Of a DNA stretch of 30,275 bases, positions 9,873 through 20,984 are shown piece by piece. The DNA is from Pigoraptor vietnamica (taxonomy: Eukaryota > Opisthokonta > Filasterea): contig CALSCQ010001545.1 of the NCBI GenBank assembly GCA_943704525.1, positions 1 through 30,275 on the forward strand, read 5' to 3'. The notes below the pieces were generated by a model, which saw nothing but the letters and a program-made list of their open reading frames with translations, ran no database searches and had not been told where the DNA came from. Numbering within the stretch: the first letter of the stretch is position 1; the number at the start of each line of letters is the position of its first letter. A program made the translations under genes and the position numbers.

Positions 9873-11494
9873 TCACGGGCGGCCCACGAAGTTGCCCTTG
9901 CACGCAATCACGGGCATGTGGGTCGTCTCCAAGTTGTACGTGCTGGGCAGCGGCTGCGTTCCGCCACTGCACATGCAAGAGTACTTTTCCCAATCCCCAC
10001 GGTTCATGATGACGTACGTTGCGCCTGGCTCGCAGTTTGCCACCGAAACGCTTGCTATAATGCCAGCCTCGTTCGAGCCAGAGAATGTGGCACCCCCTCC
10101 GCTGCACACCGCCGTCGCGATATCATCTCCGTCCACGAAGAACGCCGAAGCAAAGATTGCCTTTTGGCGACACGTTGCAGTGTTGCCCGAAGCCTGTTGA
10201 TTCGACACCTCTGTAGGAGGGGGGGGGGGGGGTATAACAGGCCAGTGAATGCTCGTGTTCTACATTTCAACTGAATGTTCTGCCCGGCCAGCAGTGCTGT
10301 CGAGTTCAGTCTGTATACATGCATGTTGCTGCCGCAGGACAGCCATAAGATTAATGGTTAGAGCGCATCAAATGGTAAGCCCGGCACCTATTAATAGGGC
10401 CACTATCGGCCAGCACAAAAGCCCCCCGACTGCGATACTGAGAAACTGAAGAAGTCTCGGAGCGCCGCTGGCAGTCATTGTCAATGACAGGACAATGCAT
10501 GACACTCAGTGTTGAAATCAACACTAATGCTAGCGTGGGCGTGGGTGGCTGCGATGGACACAGGTATTAATACCCACCAAAGAATGTCTGGATGAAGAAC
10601 TTGCATACAATACCGTCGCTCGAAATGACATGCTGTGAAGAGCGCCCGACACCCCTTGACGAGGCGTCGGTCGTGAAAGCAGGGCCGCTCACTATCGCCG
10701 GCAACTCAACATTGAACTCTCCAGGGTCGAGGAACGAGACCTGCGGTACAATATGACGGTTAATTTCACTCCGTCACGGCAGTCAATGCCGCCGTGTTCT
10801 GTAGATACACAATAATTAATTATAAGCAAACTGAAAAGCTGCACCAATACGCCAGTAGGGCCATATGGTAAAGCAGTGTATCATGACCGGCCTATTAGCC
10901 AACACCAACCTTAACTTCGCCGAACAGGACAGTGACCTCTATCACCCTCACTGCTGCGCCGCCGCCGCCGGCAAAGGAGTAGCCAAATCTGGGCGCGGTG
11001 GCGGAGCTGTCCTTCTGGACGTAACGCGCGGAGCACGTGAGGAGAGTCGTGTCGCCCTCCTTGATGGAGCTGCACGTCATGGGCGACACGCCCGAGTTAT
11101 GGTAAACTTCGCCCGAGGCATAGTCGGGCAGCGTGCTCAGGCAGTGGAAGTCGATCTTTCCGGCGTTGAAAAACTGCGTGTGCCATTGGGGGTCTGCAGC
11201 CGGCACACCAAATGTCAGTACGGCCCGACTCCGCTTCAATTCGTGCTTCCGAGAGCGACGGTGCTGTGTACAAATGCGAATCGGCTCCAACTGAATGGTT
11301 TGGTCAGGTATTCGAACTCAGATCAGACGGCTATCGACCGACTCGGTCGTGCCAGCGTGCATCCGTTATCTTTAGCCAGTTACGGACGGGCCGGCGGCCA
11401 TGCACTCACCAGCCTCGACAAATCCGACTGTAGCTGTCAAGAGCAGCACTGACACGATCGCGGCGCCGGCGATCGGAGACGCCGACATCGACAT
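9873..11494 (-). CDS. Secreted Cys-rich protein, family not recognised
   Basis: Exons on the minus strand are 11494-11410, 11193-10910, 10740-10578 and 10210-9873. Phases match at every join (1, 0, 1), giving 289 residues. The first 28 residues form a clear signal peptide (hydrophobic core AAIVSVLLLTATVGFV, then EA), so the protein should enter the secretory pathway. The mature part has ten Cys, is Gly/Ser/Ala-rich and has no further membrane segment, so it is probably extracellular and disulfide-bonded. Exons 2 and 4 each hold a Cys-pair segment with Gly-rich strands, which might be a diverged internal duplication. I do not recognise the family. The exon 2 donor could also be six bases earlier in the same phase. 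The acceptor of the last exon uses a nearly pure poly-C tract as its pyrimidine tract. Confidence 0.8.
10219..10232. repeat. G14 homopolymer (C14 on the coding strand)
   Basis: Fourteen G in a row on the plus strand. On the minus strand this is the polypyrimidine tract just ahead of the TCCTACAG acceptor of the last exon of the secreted-protein gene. Confidence 0.95.
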
Positions 11495-11577
11495 TCTCGG
11501 TTCAACTGTGAATCCTGCGCCGAATCACCGCGCTGTCAATCGAAGTTGATCGGATTTGGGTCAATGAAAGTGCGACC

Positions 11578-11585
11578 TTTTTATA
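11578..11585 (-). promoter_or_regulatory. TATA box of the secreted-protein gene
   Basis: The minus strand reads GCGTATAAAAAGG here, about 85 bp upstream of the ATG at 11494. The context and distance fit a core promoter with a 5' UTR of some 50-60 bp. Confidence 0.6.
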
Positions 11586-12501
11586 CGCTCGGTTTTGGGA
11601 AGCGGCGAGTGCGCGTTCACTGACAGAGTTGAAACCAAACAGAGGGGAATGAATAAGTGGGAGACGAAATACGAGTTCTCTTGAATGCTCTTATTTAAAT
11701 GTCCGTCTTGACATAGATTTTGCCTGGCATTCTCTGTTATGATTTGCGCGATTTTGTTATAATTTGCGCGATTTTTGAAAAAAAAATAAAATGGGAACGC
11801 CCTCGGACAATACTGCTATTGCCATTGCCAATTTTTTCGTCCCATTGGCGGGAATGTTAGTGACGGCAGCGCAAACATGCCGTGCACAAACACTCGCGTG
11901 GGGTTGAGCATCGCACGTACGTCGGCATCCATTTTAATTCTCACGACTGCCCATCAAGTGAATCAATTGACACTCCCAGTGAAGCGGCGGTTTTTCCCAC
12001 GCAAATATTGCCGGTTTAGAATTTTGTGCGTACCATCAGATAGGCCATTGACATCATTGACACACCCAATGATGGGACTGGACGGCTACGCAACTTTCGT
12101 GACATGCGCACGACGTTGCGCCGAAAACCGTGCAATGATGTGAGGTGTTGAGTACTGTACGGCAATGGCGCCCTCTCCTTACCGAACTGTGGACAAACGG
12201 GCTCTCACTTTGGTGTGATGTGTCTACGGTTTCGCTTGAAGTAGAGGCACGCACGCACTGCACGCACACATAAAGTTAACACACGCGCACACACGGCAGA
12301 TTCACTCATGTAGTGGGCGCTCTTGTCACTCTGTCGTTGTTATCACTTTATATAGATAAAACGCCGTGCCACTGCTCCACGCAGCGCAACGCCGCAGCCC
12401 ACCAAACACCGCTTTCGGCACTTCACGACAATTCAACGCCATCCAGTCATGCCTTATCCGGCCAAACGTGTCCCCACAGCACCCCTTTCAGCAATTCACG
12501 A
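11586..12501. other. AT-richer intergenic stretch without a recognisable gene
   Basis: This region lies upstream of the secreted-protein gene and downstream of CEP97, both on the minus strand. It is visibly AT-richer than its surroundings. It holds a direct repeat of ATTTGCGCGATTTT (about 11742-11777), followed by an A-run. An 88-codon plus-strand frame at 11877-12143 has no recognisable features and is not called as a gene. Confidence 0.5.
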
Positions 12502-14996
12502 CTAGGCCCTGTCCTCCAGCTTCTTCAGGCGCTCCGAGAGCTCGACACACACGGCGACCAAAGCGCCGCCGTCGATGGTCTTCCCCCCAAGGCTGCTCGC
12601 AAGGTGCTCGATGAGCGACGACGTTTTCTGGCGTGCGTCCTGCGACTGCTTGACGCGGAGTGCGCGCTGGATCGTCAGCGTGGCGTCGACTTGCTGCGCG
12701 TGGTCCTGTCGGAAATTGCCCCACACCTGAATTGCGGGGATAGGTGAGAATAAGCATAAGGTGCATAGTGTGCGCAGTTTTACCAAGGCCGTATAAAGGC
12801 GACACGCAGATTACTTGTCGTCTGACCAACCTTTCTCGCGAGATAGCCCCTCCTGTAAGCGATCACCACAAGTTAGTCGCATGGAACACCGGGTGCGAAC
12901 GCGTAATCAGGTGCCAAGAAGCAGAGGGATGTGCGAGACATGTCGGATCAGCAGGCAGACACGCACGCGCGCGTTTCGAGTGTGTGCGTGTGTGTGTGCG
13001 CGCGGGGGGGGATATGAACGGACTCCCTACACACCAGTACTTTTGGATGCACTGCGCCGCCTTCGCAGCGCGCTCGTATTCCACGCGGCCAATGTACTTG
13101 CGCAGTTCCCGCAGCTGCAAAGAGGATGCCGTGTTATTCGCTCGACCATCTGCGTCGGCCTGCTGTGCGTCAGTACCAAGTGCATGCCCACCTCCGCATG
13201 AAGCTGCGCCACGTGGTCTTCCATCATCCGTGCACGCGCCGCCTCCTGCTCCACGCGCACGCGCACATCGTGCAATTCGGCCGAGAGAGCGACGACGTGA
13301 TCTTCGAGGCGACGGCTGCGAATTTCAGCGTACACTCGCAGCACATTGGGGTCTGCCGTGCGCGCGTGGAAGCCGCGCCTGTGCAGGGAGAATGAGTTGA
13401 CGCACGATTATCGAAGGGCACGTCCGCATACTGTCGTATGGGTGTGCATGTGTTTGTGCGTGTGCGTATGCTTGTGCATGTGTGTATGTGGGTATGCGCG
13501 TGTGTGTGTGTGCGCGCGCGTTTGAGCGTGCGTGTGTGCATGTGTGGGTGCGCGTGCCTGTCACTTTCACTTACCACGCGGCCTGAATAACCGTGGCGGC
13601 TTCGTGCTGCTTGGGAGTGCCCTTGTATGCAGTGCCGTTTGCCTTTCGTGTGACGGCGGGCGCCCCTGCAACAATCAACAGAGTTCGCGGTTGAGGGACA
13701 CAAAAAGGACGGGTCATACGACCATTAGACACCTTAAAAGCGCACATAAGCGTCCGGCGCGAGTGTGCGTACACGCGCACGCATGCACCAACACGCACCG
13801 CGCACGGATGGTATCGGCCTCTCGTGGACTGGGGACGTCGACTGGGGAACGCGAACAAAATCTGACGTCGACGGGAGGTCGTCAGGCGCTCCGCCGTGCG
13901 AGGGGAAGTACGAGGACGATTCGTCTGCGTATCTCTGCGTGCGGGCACGATGTGTTGGAGGTGTGAGGCGAAGCAACAGTGTGTATCGATCCCAAAAAGT
14001 GCTGGTCCAAGAAAGGACACATCAGCGCACCACAATCACGAACAAACACGCACACGCACACACATGCACACGCTCGCGCTCACACATGCACATTACGCAC
14101 GCATGCGCGCTCACATACCTTGACGGCACCGCGCGCCGGCGGCGACGAAGATGGCCGCTCCGCTGGCGGAGCATCGGCAGTAACAGGCGGGTAACGCGAC
14201 GAGCCCGTCCCGGTGATCGGGCGATCATTCGCAAAGACAGCCGGACGCGCGGCGCTCTCAGCAGGCTGCGATACATTGTTGTGGCGCTCGGAAATTGAGC
14301 GACATGCGGTGTGCGTGTGTATGAATTTGTGTGTGTGTATGGGGTGTAAGCATGATCGTGAGCGCGTGCGTATGCATGTGTGTGTGCGTGTGCGTGTGCG
14401 TGTGTGTGTCGTGCGTGCGGGTGTGCATACGTGTGTGTGTGCTTGCGCGTGTACGCACTGGTTGCCTTGCGGGCACTTGCGAACTGAGGAATTGAACGAG
14501 CTCATTATGTTTTCCTGGCCCAAACATTGCGTTCTGAAGCACGCGCTGACCAGTGACCCTGTGATGCGCCACGCAGTGTGAGAAAACGATAATTTACACG
14601 CCTGCCAATTTGTGTTCCTGTATCGCTGGCGGAGTGTGTGCTGGGACGAGTGCGTGCATGCGTGTGTGTGCTTGTGTGTGTAAGTGAGTGTGTACGTATG
14701 TGTGTGTGTCCCCCTTGTGTTTGCACAAGCGCACACAAAAGTACCTCTCTTCACGCGTGACGCTGACGTTGTCGATGGTCCGGAGTGTGGGACACCAGAA
14801 AATGACATACGGGCGGTACTCAAACGCCCTGCATTTTTGAACGGAACGTCACATTATTATCAAGAGACAAGGAGAATGAAGAACAGATATCCAATTCGCC
14901 CTCCACACATCTACGAGTGCGATGGGAGTCGAGTCCAACGCCAACGCATTCTCGTGTTCATAGCTTCACACAGGCACAGACACACACACACCACAC

Positions 14997-15040
<44 letters not shown>

Positions 15041-15399
15041 AAGTGCGAGGAGCACCATAGCAGAGTGACGTCCGCGCGCACCTCGGCTCCCTGACGCACG
15101 GATTGCCGGCGACGGCGACCGTCTCAAGAGCGGCGAGGAACGAGAGGAAGGAGAGCTGGTTGAGGTCGCGGATCGAATTGCGGGACACGGTGAGGGTTGT
15201 GATGGTGCGCGGAAGCATGGCCACGACGTCGTTGAGCGTGTCAATGTGGTTGCCCTGGAGGTGAAGCGTCTGGACAGACGAACGGTGTTGGAGAAGGGCT
15301 GTGTAAGTCATGTGTGCCAACTCTCATCAACAACGAGCACCGGAAGTGCGCGGAGGCACGCGGGTGCACACAAACATGCACACTTATAAATGTGTGTGT

Positions 15400-15432
<33 letters not shown>

Positions 15433-16900
15433 GAAACACAAACCCACACACACTGAAAGTACACCGTTCCACACAGCATATCATTGCGCCCCTCTTTGCC
15501 GCACCTTCAGATTTCGCAGGCTCGCAATGTTCGCAAGTGCCATGATGCGGTTGTTAGACAGGTCGACGTGTTCCAGGCGGGCGTTCTGCTGCAGTCCAGA
15601 CATGGAACGCAGCATGTTCCCCGACAGGTCAATGTACTCGAGCTGAGCGAGGAATTCGAGGCCCTCGATGCGAGTGATGCTGCGCAACGATATGTCATCG
15701 AAGTGTCACTTGCTTGTAAGAAGTAGTTACGTGTGTGTGTGTGTGTGTGTGTGTGTGCCAGTGTGTGTGCGTGTGCGTCTGTGCGTGTGTGTGTGTGTGT
15801 GTGTTGGGGGGGGGGGGGGGACTACGCGTGCAACGTGTACATATGGGTGCGTGCGCAATTGCGTGCGCGAGCGTACGCGTTGGTGCAATTATGCGTACGC
15901 ACTAGCATACTCTCTCGTGCACACGCTGCGCATGGGCGCACCCCACAGCTCACACGACCCCTCCTAACCTGTTGTTTCGTAGGTCCAGCACGCGCAAATT
16001 CGTGCACGCTTCCAAGCCAGCGATGCGCACGAGGCGATTGTCGTGGAGAGACAGCTGCGCAATTGCGACACTCAGAACAAGGGCGAGCAAGGGCTTGTGC
16101 AGGAACTGTGTGTGCGTGCAATACGGTTTAAGAGAGTCGCGGACCACAGTCGCTACTGAGCCACACAGTCACGTGGTACTATCGACAACTGCAACACCTC
16201 ACTCTCACCGACTCCAAACGGCTACAATCCACTACGAGTTACCGTACGATACATCCCACTCCGTCACTCGCACCACACGCACGCGCACTTCTACACAAAA
16301 GTTGCGAAACCCGCACAGTGGCACACTCACACACGCGCACACTTCGACGTCACAAACGCAGCCACGCAATCGCCCCCCGCACACCTGCTCCAACGCCCTG
16401 CACTGCGAGAGTCCCTCGATTTCCTCGAGTTGGTTCGTGTCCAGATAGGCGATGCGAGTGGCCGCGGGCACCGCATTCGGCGGCACTCGCGACAGCCGCT
16501 GACCTGCTCGTCACGTGCGGAATGCGCGGCAAAGTAAACATGAAAGAAAGGAGAACTTGCGCGTTATTGTCATCGTGCACATACATATGCGCTCTCGCTC
16601 GAAAGGAGAGAACTTGCGCGTTATTGTCATCGTGCACATACATATGCGCTCTCGCTCTGGAGGGCTGTCAATTATGGCTATATAATAGTATCACGAACAC
16701 ACACACACACACACGCACACGCACACGCACACGCACACACACACACGCACACACACACATACAAACACAAAACACACACACACACACAAACACAAACACA
16801 ACACAAACACACAGATTGCGCTTTGCTTACCGTGAAGGTCAATTGTCAGGTCAAAGTCGTTGTCCGAGTCATAGGGTCCCATTCTCGCGGCCGCGTCCAT
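12502..16900 (-). CDS. CEP97: CEP97 orthologue: centriolar LRR-IQ-coiled-coil protein
   Basis: Thirteen exons: 16900-16831, 16503-16385, 16054-15969, 15679-15505, 15269-15082, 14828-14745, 14558-14459, 14265-14119, 13934-13799, 13665-13575, 13378-13192, 13114-13031, 12726-12502. All phases agree, giving 563 residues. Animal CEP97 binds CP110 at the distal centriole and restrains ciliogenesis. Leucine-rich repeats span residues 24 to about 212, ending IRDLNQLSFL and GNPCV as in human CEP97 (IRDLNEISFL, NNPCV). An LRR cap follows (FEYRPYVIFWC; human FDYRPYIVSWC). After a Pro/Ser-rich linker comes an IQ motif (VIQAAWRGFHAR, about 393-404), then the conserved helix EIRSRRLEDHVVALSAEL (human EIRRLRMQEHIVCLTDEI-like) and a C-terminal coiled coil with VWGNFRQDH. 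It is shorter than human CEP97, mainly in the linkers. The exon 12 donor GTAGGG at 13030 is chosen because it keeps the last exon in frame. Confidence 0.88.
13004..13011. repeat. G8 run beside a TG/CG tract in a CEP97 intron
   Basis: Short G run adjoining a TG/CG-rich stretch (about 12980-13003), in the intron between the last two CEP97 exons. Confidence 0.8.
13441..13560. repeat. TG-rich microsatellite in a CEP97 intron
   Basis: Interrupted TG/CG tract filling most of the intron between exons 10 and 11 of CEP97 (13379-13574). Confidence 0.9.
14043..14106. repeat. CA-rich microsatellite in a CEP97 intron
   Basis: CA/CG tract ending close to the donor at 14118 (minus strand), in the intron between exons 8 and 9. 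Confidence 0.9.
14311..14450. repeat. TG-rich microsatellite in a CEP97 intron
   Basis: Interrupted TG/CG tract covering most of the intron between exons 7 and 8 (14266-14458). Confidence 0.9.
14646..14710. repeat. TG-rich microsatellite in a CEP97 intron
   Basis: TG tract in the intron between exons 6 and 7 (14559-14744). Confidence 0.9.
14967..15038. repeat. CA microsatellite in a CEP97 intron
   Basis: CA tract with ACCACACC interruptions in the intron between exons 5 and 6 (14829-15081). Confidence 0.95.
15391..15430. repeat. (TG)5(CA)15 inverted dinucleotide tract
   Basis: A TG run (15391-15400) passes directly into a CA run (15401-15430). The first part is self-complementary with the start of the second, so either strand could fold into a hairpin. 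It lies in the CEP97 intron between exons 4 and 5. Confidence 0.95.
15730..15820. repeat. (TG)n tract followed by G15
   Basis: TG/CG repeats (15730-15804) end in fifteen consecutive G (15806-15820), in the CEP97 intron between exons 3 and 4 (15680-15968). Confidence 0.95.
16546..16657. repeat. Tandem duplication of a ~56-bp segment
   Basis: Two adjacent, nearly identical copies (16546-16600 and 16601-16657), each starting GAAAGGAGA and ending GCGCTCTCGCTC. They differ by a 2-bp insertion. They lie in intron 1 of CEP97 and look like a recent duplication. Confidence 0.95.
16698..16813. repeat. CA-rich microsatellite in CEP97 intron 1
   Basis: CA tract with CG and AAA interruptions that ends about 16 bp short of the intron 1 donor at 16830 (minus strand). 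Confidence 0.95.
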
Positions 16901-17569
16901 CTGTCAATTGTGCTCATCAAGTGCGAGTTGCGCCCTGTAAAGACGACCTCAAACAGACAGCACCGCTTCCCTTCTCCTCCACACACTCTCTTCTCTCTTC
17001 GGCGACGACACACACGAACTGTAGAGGCGACGCGATTGTTTGGTTGGTTGGGGAAGGCGGGAATTCCTTGGTGACGTCATGATGCCTGCTGTTACGGTTT
17101 TGTTACTTTTAATTCACGTGATATCACGTGACAAATCGTGTGGGTGAGGCGATTGTTTACGTTTCTGGGCAGTCTGAAATAATTCTGTTGACTATGAGTT
17201 AACTATGGCGTAATAAATAGAGGAATTTTGAAAGTGAAACAAGCGGTGTTCCTTGGTCACCTGTGTGTGCGTGCGTGTGCGTGCGTCGCAAGTGTGTGCG
17301 CGTGTGAGTGCGCGTGTGCGGGCGTGTGCGTGTGCGCGTGTGTGTGCGTGTGCGTGTGCGCGTGTGTGTGCGTGCGCGTCGCATGTGTGTGTGCGTGTCT
17401 GTGAGCTCTGAGGGGCCCCATGCGGGTGATGCCAGATTGTGGGAATAAAGCACGAAGCACTGCCATTACTCTCTCCTCGTTCGTTTCCGCACACTCCTAA
17501 TCTGATTAGTGGAAAGGGACGCATCTCTCGAACCTGCTGTGCGCTCACTGCCGCACGTAAGCCGCAAAC
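16901..17569. promoter_or_regulatory. Bidirectional upstream region of CEP97 (-) and MYO6 (+)
   Basis: The 669 bp between the two ATG codons hold a perfect CRE octamer (TGACGTCA, 17072-17079), the palindrome TCACGTGATATCACGTGA (17114-17131) with two CACGTG E-boxes, and a TG/CG microsatellite (about 17263-17402) nearer MYO6. The two palindromic sites are 170-230 bp from the CEP97 ATG and 440-500 bp from the MYO6 ATG. No TATA box was identified on either side. Confidence 0.6.
17263..17402. repeat. TG/CG-rich microsatellite upstream of MYO6
   Basis: Interrupted TG/CG tract in the divergent spacer, roughly 170-300 bp upstream of the MYO6 start codon. Confidence 0.95.
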
Positions 17570-20500
17570 ATGGCGGGCCTTGGCTTCGGCAAGAAGGTGT
17601 GGGCACCCCACCCCACCGACGGGTACCAGATTGGGGAAATTGTCGACGTCGGCGCAGACTCGCTCACCGTGCAGGCCGGAGGGCAGGTGGGAATGATTTA
17701 ACACTCTGCGATTAATGAAACACTCCGAATGGACTGGGGTGTTGCGTGTGTGTGCGCAGTTTGTGGGCACGTGAGGGGACCAAGAGATTTGAAACGCGCG
17801 CGCGTGTGTGGGTGTATGTTTCACTCTGGAAGAGGAGGGGCGCAAGCGATCGAACGGGCTGTGTTGTGAAATTCCGCTCGTTGGGTGCCATCAAACTGTT
17901 CGTCTGGTGCCTCGCCCTCTCTGATCGTCCATCTAATCCTCGATTTTCCACTTCGTGCAGACGACGAGCGTGCCCTACAACCGCGTCTTCCCGGCTGACG
18001 ATGCGAACAACGCGAGCGTCAGCGACAACTGCGCGCTCATGTTCCTCAACGAGGCGTCGCTTCTGCACAACCTCCGCAAGCGCTACGAGAAGGACGAGAT
18101 TTACGTGGGTGACCGCGTGCGCCGCTGTTACTCTGTCCGTTGCTGTCCATTGCCTTTTGTGTAAGGGGATGTTGTGTTAGGTGTTGCTTGTTGCCTGGTG
18201 AGCAGTCACTCGGTGTGGTGCGTGCGATCGCCCGCACATCCCTGCCTTCACTGTGTCTAATGTGCTGTCGGTGTTTTCACGCGCAAAAAACAGACGTACA
18301 CTGCGAACATTCTCATTGCCGTGAACCCCTACCGCGAGCTCAAGCTCTACGACGCCGCGACCATCGAAAAGTACCGCGGAAAGTCCCTCGGCACCCTTCC
18401 GCCGCACGTGTTCGCGATTGGTATGTGGCAGCCCATGCAGCGCGCTTACTGCGATTGCACGTGCATGTGTGCGTGGAAGAGTGAAGTGGGCGAGGGTTGG
18501 CGTGTGTGTCCCTATGCCTCTCCTTTTACGCCTCGAGTGCATAATTGTGTGTGCATGTGCGTGCGTGCGTGCAGACTGCTGACTCACACTCATGTTTGCG
18601 TTAAATTTCAGCCGACGCGGCGTACCGTGACATGAAGGCGACGAAGCAGAGCCAGTCGATCATTATCAGCGGTGCGTAATCGCTCAGCCCCGTCTTGTTC
18701 TATCGAGATTGAACAGCCTTTGTTGTTGTACGTTCATGTTTGCGCGTGAGCGTGTGCGTGTGTGCGTGTGTGCCCTCCGTGTGCGTGCGCGCGTGCGTGT
18801 GCATATATATGTGTATGTGTGTATGTGTGTGTGTGTGTGTGTGTTGTTTGAGCGTGAGCGTGTGCGTGTGGGCGTGTGAGTGAGAGTGCCCTCCGTGTGC
18901 GTGTGTGCGTGCCTTGTGTGTGTGCGTGGATGTTCTGCGAGTCTATGAGCGTTCGTGTATCCACTGTCGCTGATGCTTCCGCACACCCCGCACGCGCAGG
19001 TGAGTCTGGTGCCGGCAAGACCGAGTCGACCAAGTACGTCATTCGCTATCTCACCGTCACGGGCAAGGCCGGCGGGAGCATCGAGAAGCGCATCGTGGAG
19101 GGTGGGTGTTAGACGCACACGCGCCGCCTGGCGTCGATGTCTCACGCACTGTGTCTTGATGTGCCGTCCATACACACGCTGTTTTAAATACGGCTTGTGT
19201 TGTCCATGCACGCACACTCACTTTATTCTTAAATATGTCTTGTGTGTCGTCCGTACACACGCGTGCTCATACGCACATGCAATCGTCAGTGCGCGTGGCT
19301 GAGTTCCCGTTTGTCTCTCGCAGCGAATCCCCTCCTCGAGGCTTTCGGAAATGCCAAGACGTCGCGCAACAACAACAGCTCGCGTTTCGGCAAGTTCGTC
19401 GAGGTCCACTTTGACGGCACGGCGACGGTCGCCGGCGCCTTCATCTCGCACTACCTCCTCGAGAAGTCGCGCATCGTTAAGCAGGTGTGCTTTAGTGTGC
19501 TTGACCGCCCGTTTGTGTGCCCGCGCGTACATGTGTGTTGAGGTGTGTAGGTGTATACGTTCTTGTGTGTGTGCGTGCGTTGGGAGTGTATGTGTGCGTG
19601 CGTATACATGCGTGCGTATACATGCGTGTGCCCCGTGACTCAACAGTTCGTCCGCGACAGTCTCCGGAGGAGCGCAACTACCACGTGTTCTATCGGCTGT
19701 GCAACGGCGCCCCCGAGGACATGAAGAAGGGCCTTGGCCTCGGGCCGGCTACGTCGTTCAGGGTGGGTGCTTGCGCGACAACGGTTGGGGTTATAAATAG
19801 AAGGATGCCGCTTTCTTGCTGTTTGGTGTTTCCGGCTGCCGTCACATCACTCTGTCGCCCAGTTTTGGGCTTGCAGCACGAGGCGTCTCGTTTGCAAGCG
19901 TTACATGTGAACGCACGCGCGCGCGCTCACCTCACACCATCGTGCTCGCGCAGTACCTCAAGAACGGCCTGAACACCCCCATCAAGGGGATTGACGACGC
20001 CGCCGAGTTCAAGCACATGATGCAGTCGATGAACGACGTCGGCCTCTCTATGGAGGAGCAGATGAACATTCTGCGCGTCGCGGCCGCCGTGCTTCACCTC
20101 GGCAACATTGAGTTTCAGGAGAACTCGAAGGACCAGAAGGGTGCGTGGACTCCAATCGCGCGATGTGTGTGTGCGTGAGCATGTGCACATTGTTTGCGTT
20201 TGTGTGTGTGCTAGCTCGTGTTCCTTCATGCCTCGTTTTAACGGCTTATGTACGTTCGTGCAGGCGGCAGCGAGGTCTCTCCCGCGTGCGAGAAGACGGT
20301 GATGGGGTGCGCGAGCATGCTCGGCCTCACGCCTGCCGATCTCAAGGAGCGCCTCTGCTCCCGTATCATGAGCACGCAGCGCGGCGGGAACCTCGGCACG
20401 ATCTACCGGTGTGTATCGGCTTTGTTGCTTTGTTTTGTTTGTATTCCACTCGCATAGCATGTGGATACATGCCTACACGAACACACACAACGCGTAACAC

Positions 20501-20940
20501 GCAAATTCATGTACTGCATCTCGCTCAACGGCTTTCTCGGTGTTTAGAATGCGTCCCCATACTCGAACGCGTGCGTCCCCCCCCCCGTCCCCTGTGCGTG
20601 TGCGCTGACGCACTGTCTCCCCTCTGCGTGCGCAGCGTCCCCCTGAAGGTCGGCGAGGCCGGCAACAACCGCGACGGCCTCGCCAAGTCGCTGTACAGCC
20701 GCCTGTTCGACTGGATCGTCGCGCGCGTCAACAAGTGCTTCCCCTTCCAGAACTCGTCGGGGTACATTGGCGTGCTGGACATTGCGGGGTTTGAGTTTTT
20801 CCAGGTCAACTCGTTTGAGCAGTTCTGCATCAACTACTGTAACGAGCGCCTCCAGCAGTACTTCAACGAGAAGGTCCTCAAGCAGGTCGGTCTCGCCCTA
20901 CTTTCTGTCTCTCACACACGCACACACACACACACACACA

Positions 20941-20984
<44 letters not shown>

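Noticed and set aside
10340-10390. Possible tRNA-like D-arm (TGGTTAGAGCGCATC)
   Set aside because: No matching T-arm, anticodon stem or acceptor stem was found; the segment is inside an intron of the secreted-protein gene.
11877-12143. An 88-codon plus-strand frame in the AT-richer spacer
   Set aside because: No domain, signal peptide or splice context; length is within chance for the region.
13033-13114. CEP97 exon 12 ending at TG before GTGTGT (13032)
   Set aside because: That phase puts the last exon out of frame and loses the VWGNFRQDH segment that aligns with human CEP97; the donor two bases later in frame fits.
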